A stretch of 14,645 bases of DNA from an uncultured Streptococcus sp. (GTDB lineage: Bacteria; Bacillota; Bacilli; Lactobacillales; Streptococcaceae): assembly GCA_902470035.1 (NCBI GenBank), contig CABREZ010000030.1:1-14645 (forward strand), given 5' to 3'. Both the position numbers and the translations under genes were made by a program. The notes below the pieces were generated by a model, which saw only the letters and a list, made by a program, of their open reading frames with translations, did no database searches and was not told the DNA's origin. This document shows, one piece after another, positions 1-6,593 of this stretch. Numbering within the stretch: the first letter of the stretch is position 1; each line of letters begins with the position of its first letter.

Positions 1-131
1 CTAACGAACGCTTCGTAGCCAATGCCAAACCAGAAGTCGTCCAAAAAGAACGCGACAAACAAGCCGACTACCAAGCCAAATACGACGCGACCGTAGCACG
101 TATTGATGAGATGAAGAAACTCGTGAAATAA
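1..131 (+). CDS. valS: Valine-tRNA ligase, C-terminal end (partial)
   Basis: This is the 3' end of a gene that begins before the window; the first complete codon is at position 3 and the TAA stop is at 129-131. The visible 42 residues are rich in Lys, Glu, Asp, Ala and Gln and include ERFVANAKPEVVQKERDK and a final DEMKKLVK. This is the usual ending of bacterial valyl-tRNA synthetases, a C-terminal coiled-coil arm whose tail carries an FVxNAPxxVVxKER-like motif. The enzyme charges tRNA-Val with valine in the cytoplasm. Recognition rests on that short tail, so it is good but not absolute. A strong terminator follows directly, so this gene ends its transcription unit here. Confidence 0.82.
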   Translation, partial: NERFVANAKPEVVQKERDKQADYQAKYDATVARIDEMKKLVK

Positions 132-137
132 ACATAG

Positions 138-164
138 AAACACGGCGGAATGCCGTGTTTTTTT
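138..164 (+). terminator. Intrinsic terminator after valS
   Basis: A perfect 9-bp stem (AAACACGGC, 138-146, with GCCGTGTTT, 152-160) closes a 5-base loop and runs into seven T residues (158-164). It starts six bases after the valS stop codon. Confidence 0.9.
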
Positions 165-172
165 GGTATAAT
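164..172 (+). promoter_or_regulatory. Extended -10 promoter for the PLD-helicase gene
   Basis: TGGTATAAT is a perfect TGn extended -10 and begins on the last T of the valS terminator. No good -35 is visible, because that region lies inside the terminator hairpin; extended -10 promoters often do without one. The start of transcription would be near 179, giving a leader of about 29 bases before the ATG at 208. A purine-rich stretch at 194-200 (AAAAGAG) is the likely ribosome site. Confidence 0.6.
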
Positions 173-207
173 GAAACTATTAAATAACGGTAGAAAAGAG
201 ACGATCT

Positions 208-3072
208 ATGCCAGAAGGCGTAACTTTATTTCAAGACACTCTTATTAAATCATTAAAATATGGATTTGTGGATAATGTCCAGTATCAAGAGGGTGGGTAT
301 TCACCTCAGATTCTGATCAACGATCATGAAATGAAGCGGTATGTTTTGACAGATTTGCAAGAGGAGTTGAGCAAGTGCAAGGCCTTTTACATATCAGTGG
401 CCTTTATTACACAGTCTGGAATTGCCTTAATTAAGTCGCAATTGTCTGATCTGATGGATAAAGGAATCAAAGGTAAAATTCTGATTTCTCCTTATCTTGA
501 TTTTAATGATCCAGTTGCAATGCAAGAATTGCTCAAGTTAGAGAATGTAGAAGTTCGTTTGACTCCAGAGAGTTTGCAAATGCATGCCAAGTTTTATCTT
601 TTTGAGCATGAGGGAAGACAGGTATTGATTTCGGGAAGTTCGAATCTGACTCACAATGCTCTCAAAATCAATTATGAGTGGAATATTAAATTGACATCTA
701 CCCATAATGGCGAACTTATTCGAGCTACTAAAGCTGAATTTGACAAGATTTGGGAGAAGTCTGCTCTTTTGACAGATGAAAAGATTGCTTCTTATGCACG
801 AAAACGTCAGAATGTCATTCGAGTGGATCAGATTCGCGAAGAGAAGACAGCTCAATATCAGAGTGAAACGATTAGTCCTAATGAAATGCAAAAGGATGCT
901 TTAAAAGGCTTGCAAGCGATTCGTGATTCTGGGAAAAAGAAGGCTTTGGTCATCAGTGCCACTGGGACAGGAAAAACCTTTCTATCAGCTTTTGATGTTC
1001 AACAGTTTAAACCAGAAAGAATGCTTTTCATTGTTCACCGAGAGCAGATTTTACAGAAGTCGTTAACAGATTTTAAAAAGGTCTTGCAGTTCTCTGATGA
1101 AGAAGGTCTTATTTATCACTCTGGGGCTGATTTGACGGGTAAAAAATATGTCTTTGCTACTATTCAAACCCTATCGCGTGAACAGCATTTAAATCTATTT
1201 TCAAGAGATTTTTTTGACTATATTCTGATTGATGAGGTTCATAAGGCTGGTGCAGATTCTTATAAAAAAGTGATGGCGCATTTTCAACCAGAATTCTTTT
1301 TGGGGATGACGGCTACTCCAGAGCGGACTGATGGTCAGAATATTTACGAATTGTTTGACTACAATATCGCTTATGAGATTCGTCTACAGGATGCCCTTGA
1401 TAATGATATGCTTTGTCCCTTCATTTATTTTGGAGTGAAGGACATCGAAGTTGAAGGACAGTTAGTCAATGAGAAAACTACGATTGCAAACTTAACATCC
1501 GAAGAGCGCGTGAAGCATATTATTAAAAAGATTGATTTTTATGGAGTTAGTGGAGAGAAAGTGAAGGGCTTGATGTTCTGTTCTTCTAAGCAAGAAGCCC
1601 ATGAATTAGCATCCAAACTAAACCAAAAGGGGAAACGTTGTCGCGCCTTAACAGGTGAAGATAATATGGAGACCCGGAATGAAGTTGTTGCCCAACTAGA
1701 AAAGGGAGAACTTGACTACATTCTAACAGTAGATATTTTTAACGAAGGAATTGATATTCCATCGGTCAATCAGGTTGTGATGTTGCGGAATACTCAATCG
1801 AGCATTGTTTTTGTGCAACAGTTAGGTCGAGGACTACGGAAGCATGAGAGTAAAGAATATGTGACCATTATCGATTTTATCGGAAATTACAAGAATAACT
1901 ATCTAATTCCTATTGCTTTGTTTGGTGATAAATCGATGAATAAAGATAATTATCGTCGAGAGCTTCGAGAACCAAACATTCTAAAAGGATTGACGACCAT
2001 CAACTTTGAAGAAGTAGCTAAGGAACAAATCTTTAAGTCCATCACTAATACTAATTTATCAAAAAAAGTTTTGTTAAAAGAAGCATACATGGAGACGAAG
2101 AACCGGACAGGTCGTATTCCAAAATTAAGTGATTTTTGGAAATTAGATACTTTGGATCCATATATCTTTTTTGATAGATTTAAACATTATGGAGAAGTTA
2201 TAGAATATTATGACAAGGATGATTCATTTGTTAAAATTCCTGAGTTAAATGGATTTCTAATTTTTCTTTGTAAAGAGTTATCAAATGGAAAGAGGAAAGC
2301 AGATCTTTATCTTTTAAAAATCTTGCTGGAAAAAGAAAAGATTTCGCGTTCGGATTTTGAAAAATTCCTAAAAGATGAAAAACTAGAGGCTTCTAATGAG
2401 TTATTGAAGTCTATTGAGAATGTCTTGACCTATAGCTTTTTTGTTAAAAGAGATCAGGAAAAGTATGGTGTATCAGCTTTGGCTATCAAGAATAATATTT
2501 ATCAACTTTCACCATATTTTGCTCAATTTCTGACAGTGGAGTATAAAGATTTTATATTAGATATCATTCAGACGGGTCTTTACCGTTCTGAAAAGTATCC
2601 ACAGAAACCTTTGACGATCGGGGAGAAATATTCTCGTAAAGACGCTGTGAGACTACTCAACTGGGATAAGGATGAGAGCTCGACTGTTTATGGTTATACG
2701 ATTAAACATGGAACTTGTCCGATTTTTGTCACTTATCACAAAGAGGATGATATTGCTGAAACAACTCAGTATCAAGATGGCTTTTTATCAAACAAAGTCT
2801 TTCACTGGTATTCGCGGAGCAATATGAGTTTCAAGTCAAAGGAAGTAGTCGAGATTATGCAATCTAATGATACTGGATTGACCCTTCACCTGTTTATAAA
2901 AAAAGAAGATGGTGAAGGATATGATTTTTATTATCTTGGGCCGGTTCATTATATTGAGAATAGTGCTCTTGAAACTACAATGCCTGATGATAAAACTCCT
3001 GTAGTGACCATGAATTTTGAACTGATCAATGAAGTTCCTACAACACTTTATGATTATTTAACAAAAAAATAA
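208..3072 (+). CDS. PLD nuclease-SF2 helicase fusion with DUF3427-like tail
   Basis: A 954-residue cytoplasmic protein predicted to be an ATP-dependent nucleic-acid translocase joined to a nuclease. Residues about 45-185 form a phospholipase-D-type domain: the HKD-like signature is H126-A-K128 followed by GSSN at 143-146. Residues about 225-560 form a superfamily 2 helicase: Walker A ATGTGKT (251-257), DEVH (342-345), TAT (368-370), and motif VI QQLGRGLR (537-544). The C-terminal part (about 575-930) matches what I know as DUF3427, with recurrent motifs YSRKDAVRLLNW (808-819), HWYSRSNMSFKSKE (866-879) and LHLFIKKEDGEG (893-904). The layout PLD-DEAH-helicase C-DUF3427 is a known bacterial architecture of unproven function, and the length is normal for it. 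A role in DNA repair or phage defence is inference only. It has its own extended -10 promoter and shares its 3' terminator with the convergent NUDIX gene. All catalytic motifs look intact. Confidence 0.88.
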   Translation: MPEGVTLFQDTLIKSLKYGFVDNVQYQEGGYSPQILINDHEMKRYVLTDLQEELSKCKAFYISVAFITQSGIALIKSQLSDLMDKGIKGKILISPYLDFNDPVAMQELLKLENVEVRLTPESLQMHAKFYLFEHEGRQVLISGSSNLTHNALKINYEWNIKLTSTHNGELIRATKAEFDKIWEKSALLTDEKIASYARKRQNVIRVDQIREEKTAQYQSETISPNEMQKDALKGLQAIRDSGKKKALVISATGTGKTFLSAFDVQQFKPERMLFIVHREQILQKSLTDFKKVLQFSDEEGLIYHSGADLTGKKYVFATIQTLSREQHLNLFSRDFFDYILIDEVHKAGADSYKKVMAHFQPEFFLGMTATPERTDGQNIYELFDYNIAYEIRLQDALDNDMLCPFIYFGVKDIEVEGQLVNEKTTIANLTSEERVKHIIKKIDFYGVSGEKVKGLMFCSSKQEAHELASKLNQKGKRCRALTGEDNMETRNEVVAQLEKGELDYILTVDIFNEGIDIPSVNQVVMLRNTQSSIVFVQQLGRGLRKHESKEYVTIIDFIGNYKNNYLIPIALFGDKSMNKDNYRRELREPNILKGLTTINFEEVAKEQIFKSITNTNLSKKVLLKEAYMETKNRTGRIPKLSDFWKLDTLDPYIFFDRFKHYGEVIEYYDKDDSFVKIPELNGFLIFLCKELSNGKRKADLYLLKILLEKEKISRSDFEKFLKDEKLEASNELLKSIENVLTYSFFVKRDQEKYGVSALAIKNNIYQLSPYFAQFLTVEYKDFILDIIQTGLYRSEKYPQKPLTIGEKYSRKDAVRLLNWDKDESSTVYGYTIKHGTCPIFVTYHKEDDIAETTQYQDGFLSNKVFHWYSRSNMSFKSKEVVEIMQSNDTGLTLHLFIKKEDGEGYDFYYLGPVHYIENSALETTMPDDKTPVVTMNFELINEVPTTLYDYLTKK

Positions 3073-3094
3073 GAGGTATACCTCTTATTTTTTT
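3063..3094. terminator. Bidirectional terminator (32-bp perfect palindrome)
   Basis: Bases 3063-3094 are perfectly self-complementary about the 3078/3079 junction: seven A, then TAAGAGGTA, its complement, then seven T. Read either way it gives a hairpin with a T tract, serving both the plus-strand helicase gene and the minus-strand NUDIX gene. Both stop codons (TAA at 3070-3072 plus, TAA at 3085-3087 minus) lie within it. Confidence 0.88.
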
Positions 3095-3477
3095 GTTAAT
3101 AATTCTACAGCTGGACGATCGACAGGTGCCCAGTTAAGCAATTTTAATTCATGTGGTGCTAGCCAAGTAGAATTTTGGTGTTCTAACAACTCTAGGTTTC
3201 CTGAGAGTAACTTGGCGTGATAGGTTTTCATAACGACAGTCCCGAAATCATAATCATAGGAGGCTTCATTCACAAAGGAGATAATTTCAATTTCAGAATT
3301 TAATTCTTCCTGTATTTCACGAATGAGCGCTTGTTCAGGGGATTCTCCTGCCTCTAATTTTCCACCAGGAAATTCCCAAAAACCTCCCAAGCTTTTTCCT
3401 TCAGGTCTTTGAGCACAAAAGATTTTCCCATCTTTTTCAATGGCAGCTGCAACAACGTGAATAATTTTTTTTGACAT
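3085..3477 (-). CDS. NUDIX hydrolase (MutT/NudG-like NTP pyrophosphohydrolase)
   Basis: A 130-residue single-domain cytoplasmic enzyme. The NUDIX box runs from G39 through E45 to R53-E54-I-Q-E57-E58, giving the metal-binding REUxEE helix; the box's usual final glycine is replaced by N60. The start MSKKIIHVVAAAIEKDGK and the QRPEGKSLGGFWEFPGGK segment match MutT/NudG-type enzymes that hydrolyse oxidised or modified (deoxy)nucleoside triphosphates. The exact substrate (8-oxo-dGTP, or a modified CTP/dCTP) cannot be read from sequence. The start is well supported: AGGAGG at 3484-3489 lies six bases before the ATG. It converges on the PLD-helicase gene with 12 bases between stop codons and shares its terminator. 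Its position between that gene and the SOS cassette makes a nucleotide-sanitising role fitting, but that is inference. Confidence 0.9.
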   Translation of the reverse strand: MSKKIIHVVAAAIEKDGKIFCAQRPEGKSLGGFWEFPGGKLEAGESPEQALIREIQEELNSEIEIISFVNEASYDYDFGTVVMKTYHAKLLSGNLELLEHQNSTWLAPHELKLLNWAPVDRPAVELLTKK

Positions 3478-3494
3478 GATTTACCTCCTCTTTC

Positions 3495-3524
3495 ATTGTA
3501 TCAGAAATAGGTTGGAAGAAGCAA
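3495..3524 (-). promoter_or_regulatory. Promoter of the NUDIX gene
   Basis: Read on the minus strand, TTGCTT (3519-3524) is followed by an 18-base spacer ending in TGA, then TACAAT (3495-3500), an extended -10. Transcription would start near 3489, so the leader would be only about 12 bases and consist almost wholly of the AGGAGG ribosome site. Confidence 0.55.
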
Positions 3525-3530
3525 TTAAAG

Positions 3531-3644
3531 AATAAAGTCAAATTAAAAAACAGTGAAATCGGCATTGACTTCATCTGGATCGATGTGGACAATCCTCCTG
3601 CAGACGCGATTGGTTGGGTTGCGAAATCCTCTTCATCAACATGA
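3531..3644 (+). pseudogene. Possible 3' remnant of an unidentified gene
   Basis: An open frame without a good start codon reads about 37 residues to a TGA at 3642-3644. Its middle, IDFIWIDVDNPPADAIGWVA, has an ordered, protein-like composition with codon choice unlike the AT-rich bases before it. I do not recognise the family; the Gly-Trp-Val ending is loosely like the end of an SH3-like repeat. It could be the leftover C-terminus of a gene removed when neighbouring cassettes were inserted, or chance. Confidence is low. Confidence 0.2.
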
Positions 3645-3646
3645 TA

Positions 3647-3674
3647 AAAGAACCTCCTAGTTTTCTAGGAGGTT
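3647..3674 (-). terminator. Terminator of the SOS cassette operon
   Basis: A perfect 10-bp stem AACCTCCTAG (3651-3660) / CTAGGAGGTT (3665-3674) closes a four-T loop. On the minus strand it runs into CTTTT (3650-3646). The TAG stop of the last operon gene (3665-3667) is inside the stem. The plus direction is followed only by GATTTG, so the minus-strand role is more likely. Confidence 0.8.
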
Positions 3675-3970
3675 GATTTGTATTCTGTGGTAGGACTGTG
3701 GCCTAGATAGGTATAAATCCGTGTCAGTGGAGATTGGGGGTGGATAGAGACGCGAAAGTGAAAGTAGTGGTCACGGTGGTCGCGACTCTGGGTATGGTGG
3801 AGTTTGAAATAGTTGCGCTGGCCTGTCGACATGGATCTCAGTAGGTCATCTTCTAAAAAGACCAAGGGGGTCGCGGTCGTTGCCAATCGGTAAAAATCAT
3901 GCTCGAACTGCTGGTAATTGTCTGAAAAATAATCAAATTGGAGTTCGTGTTTATTCAGGGCTGGTTTCAT
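3665..3970 (-). CDS. Small uncharacterised SOS-cassette protein (DUF5960-like)
   Basis: A 101-residue hydrophilic protein and the last gene of the cassette. It starts MKPALNKHELQFDYFSD and has a charged His/Arg-rich centre (HHTQSRDHRDHYFHF) and no membrane segment or signal peptide. I believe small streptococcal proteins of this kind beside umuC are filed as DUF5960, but that is from memory; no biochemical function is known to me. A frame extension upstream would use TTG at 3991, but the ATG at 3970 has AGGAG (3980-3984) nine bases before it, so I chose the ATG. Its start overlaps the end of the YolD-like gene by 20 bases, which points to translational coupling and co-regulation by the cassette repressor. 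A partner or regulator of the polymerase is a reasonable guess only. Confidence 0.75.
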   Translation of the reverse strand: MKPALNKHELQFDYFSDNYQQFEHDFYRLATTATPLVFLEDDLLRSMSTGQRNYFKLHHTQSRDHRDHYFHFRVSIHPQSPLTRIYTYLGHSPTTEYKSTS

Positions 3971-4322
3971 AGCTAGAATCTCCTGGTTCAATAGAAAAAA
4001 TAGTCGAAAGAAGGAGAGAGTGGTAGTGCTGGCCGTTTTTAATGAGGACTTCGGAAGGGCTTAAGGTATAGACCTGACCGTAGTAGACGGCGATTTGATT
4101 GTCCTGGAGGGTAGAGAGGGAGAGGGAGGTCTCTTGCTGATAAGCCTGCTCAAGGAGGTGACGGATTTCTTGGTTTGAGAGGAGGCGAAGCTCTTCGAGA
4201 GAGAGCTGGTTTGTTTGTAAGGCTGTCGAATGCTCAGAGAGGAAGAATCCGGCCCACTTGGCCATGCCCCGGTCTTGGAAGTCGCGTGCCGACTGATAGG
4301 GGAGATAAGAACGATCAATCAT
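3951..4322 (-). CDS. YolD-like family protein
   Basis: A 123-residue cytoplasmic protein. The N-terminal part (MIDRSYLPYQSARDFQDRG, then MAKWAGFFLSEHSTAL, to residue 35) carries the DRGMxKWxxFFLSEH pattern of YolD-like proteins, which in Firmicutes sit beside UmuC/UvrX-type Y-family polymerases. The family is thought to work with the neighbouring polymerase, perhaps as a functional stand-in for UmuD, but the mechanism is not established. The start ATG overlaps the umuC stop in an ATGA (4319-4322). An AGGAGG (4338-4343) lies 15 bases upstream, farther than ideal, with a two-codon ATG-GCT-TAG frame between, so translation probably depends on coupling or re-initiation. The end overlaps the next gene by 20 bases. 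Confidence 0.82.
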   Translation of the reverse strand: MIDRSYLPYQSARDFQDRGMAKWAGFFLSEHSTALQTNQLSLEELRLLSNQEIRHLLEQAYQQETSLSLSTLQDNQIAVYYGQVYTLSPSEVLIKNGQHYHSLLLSTIFSIEPGDSSYETSPE

Positions 4323-5731
4323 GCTAAGCCATCTAAACCTCCTGCAGAGTGGCCTCCGGTCAGCTTGCTTCGAGCCAGAGCGCGCGAATTTTCTAATAGG
4401 GCAGATCCCTTCTGTAGAGAAGCAAAGCCAAATCGGTCACGGATGTGGTCAATGGTCCCTTGGAGAGCTTCTTCTTTTTGGGTTTGCTCAGGGTCATCAA
4501 ATAGGGAGATCAGCTGGAAGCTCTCCTCTACGAGATTCCCATAAAAGACTCCTATCTGCCGGATGGCTCCTCCCTGGTAGTGGGAGCGAAAGAGCTGGAT
4601 GACTTCCTTGGCTAATTGAGCGGTAGAGTTGGTCGGCTCAATCTTTCGTTGGCAGTGGATGGAGGGGAGCTGTTCTTGCTTGGAGTAGCTGGCGTGGATG
4701 GAGACCAGTTGTGTCTTTTTCTTTTCCCGACGTAAGCGGATAGCGACTTGCTCAGCCATCTCTAGACAGACCAGTTCAATATCGCTTTGACGGTGGTAAT
4801 CACGGGGAAGGATTTGCGAATTTCCCAGACCGTGAGACTTTGGCCGATAGGGACGATGGACATTGCTTTCATCGATCCCATGGGCGTGAAACCAGAGCTG
4901 GACGCCCATGACTCCAAATTCTTTTTTGAGCTGGTCTGGATTGGCCTGAGCCAGTTCATAGATGGAGTGAATGCCTAGTTTGTTAAGGCGTTTTTCTGTT
5001 CGATGGCCGATCCCCCAGAAATCGGTCAGTTTTTTTATCTGCCAGACTCGACTGGGGACATCTTCGTAAGACCAGTTAGCCCGCATGGTTTTCTGGTGCT
5101 TGGCGTCGTTGTCCAGGGCCAGTTTGGCTAGTAGGGGATTGGCATTGCTCATCCCGACAGTAGCGTAGATCCCAGTTTTCTGCCAAATGCGCTTTTGGAT
5201 CCGAGCAGAAAGAAGGTCCAGCTTGGAGCGTCGGTCCAGCTGGGTATCAGGAATAAAGTAGTTGAGAGAGCTGGTCAAATCAATAAAGCCCTCATCAATG
5301 GAATAGGGGTAGATGTCATCTGGAGCAGCAAATTCTTGAAAGACTTGTTGGATTTCCATGTTGACCTGGATATAGGCATTCATGCGAGGGGGCACGATAA
5401 AGGTGCGCTTGGCCCAACTTTCGATATAGTGGACAAAGGCTGGATCTGTAGGCAGGCCTTGCTTACGGGCCAGGTAGTAATTGAATTTCCTCGTCTTGAG
5501 ATCAAAGGGCAGATCATAGCTCCGCCCGACATTTTTCTTTCCAAAGACCTGCTTAAAAACGGGGGAACTGGCTAAGATGAGGCCAGCAGAATTGTCGCTC
5601 CGACTCATGACACAAAGAGAAGTAGTCAAAGGATTGAGGCCGAGGCGGACGCATTCACAACTGGCATAGAAACTTTTCATATCCACAAAAGCAATATCAG
5701 ACCTGGGCTCACGTGAATAATCAAAAAGCAT
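4319..5731 (-). CDS. umuC: UmuC-like Y-family DNA polymerase (UvrX/ImpB type)
   Basis: A 470-residue translesion polymerase that copies past damaged bases and thereby raises mutation after SOS induction. The palm carboxylates are present: D17 in FVDMKSFYASCE (15-26) and D146-E147 in YSIDEGFIDLT. A helix-hairpin-helix thumb region lies about 236-270 (FWGIGHRTEKRLNKLG). The little-finger domain follows to about 400, with QLISLF at 406-411, a likely sliding-clamp binding motif of the longer, six-residue form. The tail KGSALLENS...LTGGHSAGG is typical of UvrX/UmuC-type enzymes of Gram-positive bacteria and the length is normal. The start is supported by GGAGG (5739-5743) seven bases before the ATG, inside the end of the repressor gene, whose stop is two bases upstream of it. 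Co-transcription with the repressor and the two small downstream genes matches the streptococcal SOS mutagenesis cassettes known from S. uberis and from conjugative transposons. Confidence 0.93.
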   Translation of the reverse strand: MLFDYSREPRSDIAFVDMKSFYASCECVRLGLNPLTTSLCVMSRSDNSAGLILASSPVFKQVFGKKNVGRSYDLPFDLKTRKFNYYLARKQGLPTDPAFVHYIESWAKRTFIVPPRMNAYIQVNMEIQQVFQEFAAPDDIYPYSIDEGFIDLTSSLNYFIPDTQLDRRSKLDLLSARIQKRIWQKTGIYATVGMSNANPLLAKLALDNDAKHQKTMRANWSYEDVPSRVWQIKKLTDFWGIGHRTEKRLNKLGIHSIYELAQANPDQLKKEFGVMGVQLWFHAHGIDESNVHRPYRPKSHGLGNSQILPRDYHRQSDIELVCLEMAEQVAIRLRREKKKTQLVSIHASYSKQEQLPSIHCQRKIEPTNSTAQLAKEVIQLFRSHYQGGAIRQIGVFYGNLVEESFQLISLFDDPEQTQKEEALQGTIDHIRDRFGFASLQKGSALLENSRALARSKLTGGHSAGGLDGLA

Positions 5732-5733
5732 GT

Positions 5734-6411
5734 CTAAACCTCCAGAGGGAGGAAGTGGCCGACCACTATACCGACGATTTTTGGTTCATCTTCGTAGGGA
5801 GCAAAGAGGTCATCATAGGCTGGGTTGATGGATTCTAGGCGGAGGCCCTCGTCTTCTCGATAGACTTTTTTGATATAGGTCTTTCCGTTCCACATGAGGG
5901 CGTAGACCGCTCCATCATAGTCAAATCCGGTCTGTTTCATCAAGGCAACAGAACCGTTTGGATAGCTTGGTTCCATAGAATCTCCAGATACCCAAGAGGC
6001 AAAGTCGTGTTGGATCTCTTGGTCGAAATAGACGGTCTCGTAGTCAGTCTCATTGTCATAAAAGGTATGACCATGTCCAGCTGCCAAGTCGATAGAGAGG
6101 ACACGGTAAGGGATCAAAGAGACCATCTTTTCTTGCTCTGCTAAGAGTTGGCTAGCCAAGAGATCGACCTTTTTCTGATGGGGTGGAGTTAGTAAAGGGT
6201 AGGTGAAAAGCGCTGAGCTCTTGTCGACAAAGTAGTCCTCTTTAACGGAGAGGCGCTTGGCCAACCTCCTGAGATTTTTATCGTGTGGCTCTGCTAAGCC
6301 ATTCTCCCAACTAGAGTAGGTCTTGCGACTAATCTCTAAGGATTCGTAGACCTGAGCTTGAGTCAGGCCCAGCTCAAGTCGCCGGTCTTTTAATTTTTTT
6401 GCATCAAACAT
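5734..6411 (-). CDS. hdiR: HdiR/LexA-type self-cleaving SOS repressor
   Basis: A 225-residue transcriptional repressor. Residues about 5-56 are a Cro/CI-type helix-turn-helix (LKDRRLELGLTQAQVYESL, then SRKTYSSWENG). The C-terminal half is an S24 peptidase: the probable self-cleavage bond is Ala111-Gly112 in DLAAGHG, the nucleophile is S145 in SGDSMEP, and the general-base lysine is about K181 in TYIKKV. In this family RecA filaments on single-stranded DNA trigger self-cleavage, which lifts repression; streptococci generally lack LexA and use such proteins locally. The frame is open to 6477, but those codons would lie across the promoter. The ATG at 6411 has AGGAG seven bases upstream, so I start there. 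It is the first gene of the operon and probably represses itself through the adjoining inverted repeat. Confidence 0.9.
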   Translation of the reverse strand: MFDAKKLKDRRLELGLTQAQVYESLEISRKTYSSWENGLAEPHDKNLRRLAKRLSVKEDYFVDKSSALFTYPLLTPPHQKKVDLLASQLLAEQEKMVSLIPYRVLSIDLAAGHGHTFYDNETDYETVYFDQEIQHDFASWVSGDSMEPSYPNGSVALMKQTGFDYDGAVYALMWNGKTYIKKVYREDEGLRLESINPAYDDLFAPYEDEPKIVGIVVGHFLPLEV

Positions 6412-6423
6412 CTGCATTCTCCT

Positions 6424-6446
6424 ATGTAACGTTTTAAAAGTTACAT
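6424..6446 (-). promoter_or_regulatory. Putative operator of the SOS cassette
   Basis: The inverted repeat ATGTAAC (6424-6430) / GTTACAT (6440-6446) is separated by nine bases that contain TTTTAAAA. It covers the expected transcription start and the bases just downstream of the -10 of the repressor operon, as expected of an autoregulatory operator. I noticed no second perfect copy elsewhere in the window. Confidence 0.7.
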
Positions 6447-6448
6447 AC

Positions 6449-6477
6449 AGTATAGCAAAAATAAAATCGAACTTCAA
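6449..6477 (-). promoter_or_regulatory. Promoter of the SOS cassette operon
   Basis: On the minus strand TTGAAG (6472-6477), a 17-base spacer and TATACT (6449-6454) form a near-consensus promoter. The start of transcription is predicted about 6442, inside the inverted repeat. Confidence 0.8.
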
Positions 6478-6556
6478 GAGAAAAGTGAGAGGATTTTTCT
6501 TTAGGAGCGAAAGGGATTTAACTTAAGCGGATCTCAGATGGGAGAGGTGGGTGTTT

Positions 6557-6586
6557 TTGTATCTTTTATCCAAATTTTGATATAAT
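6557..6586 (+). promoter_or_regulatory. Promoter of the rsmD-coaD-sepM operon
   Basis: TTGTAT (6557-6562), an 18-base spacer ending in TGA, and a perfect TATAAT (6581-6586) give a strong extended -10 promoter. Transcription should start about 6592-6594, which is the rsmD ATG itself. Confidence 0.8.
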
Positions 6587-6593
6587 AATCTCT

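Noticed and set aside
538..891. Minus-strand frame inside the PLD domain
   Set aside because: Antisense shadow of a conserved domain; no family features or ribosome site support.
3971..3991. TTG start for the last cassette gene
   Set aside because: The ATG at 3970 has AGGAG at a good distance; the ribosome site itself lies inside the extension.
4061..5575. Several open frames on both strands inside the umuC and yolD genes
   Set aside because: They lie in other frames of clearly conserved genes and show low-order, Ser/Arg-rich or shadow-like composition with no motifs.
6412..6477. N-terminal extension of the repressor to 6477
   Set aside because: These codons overlap the promoter and operator, have no ribosome site, and precede the usual repressor start; AGGAG fits the ATG at 6411.
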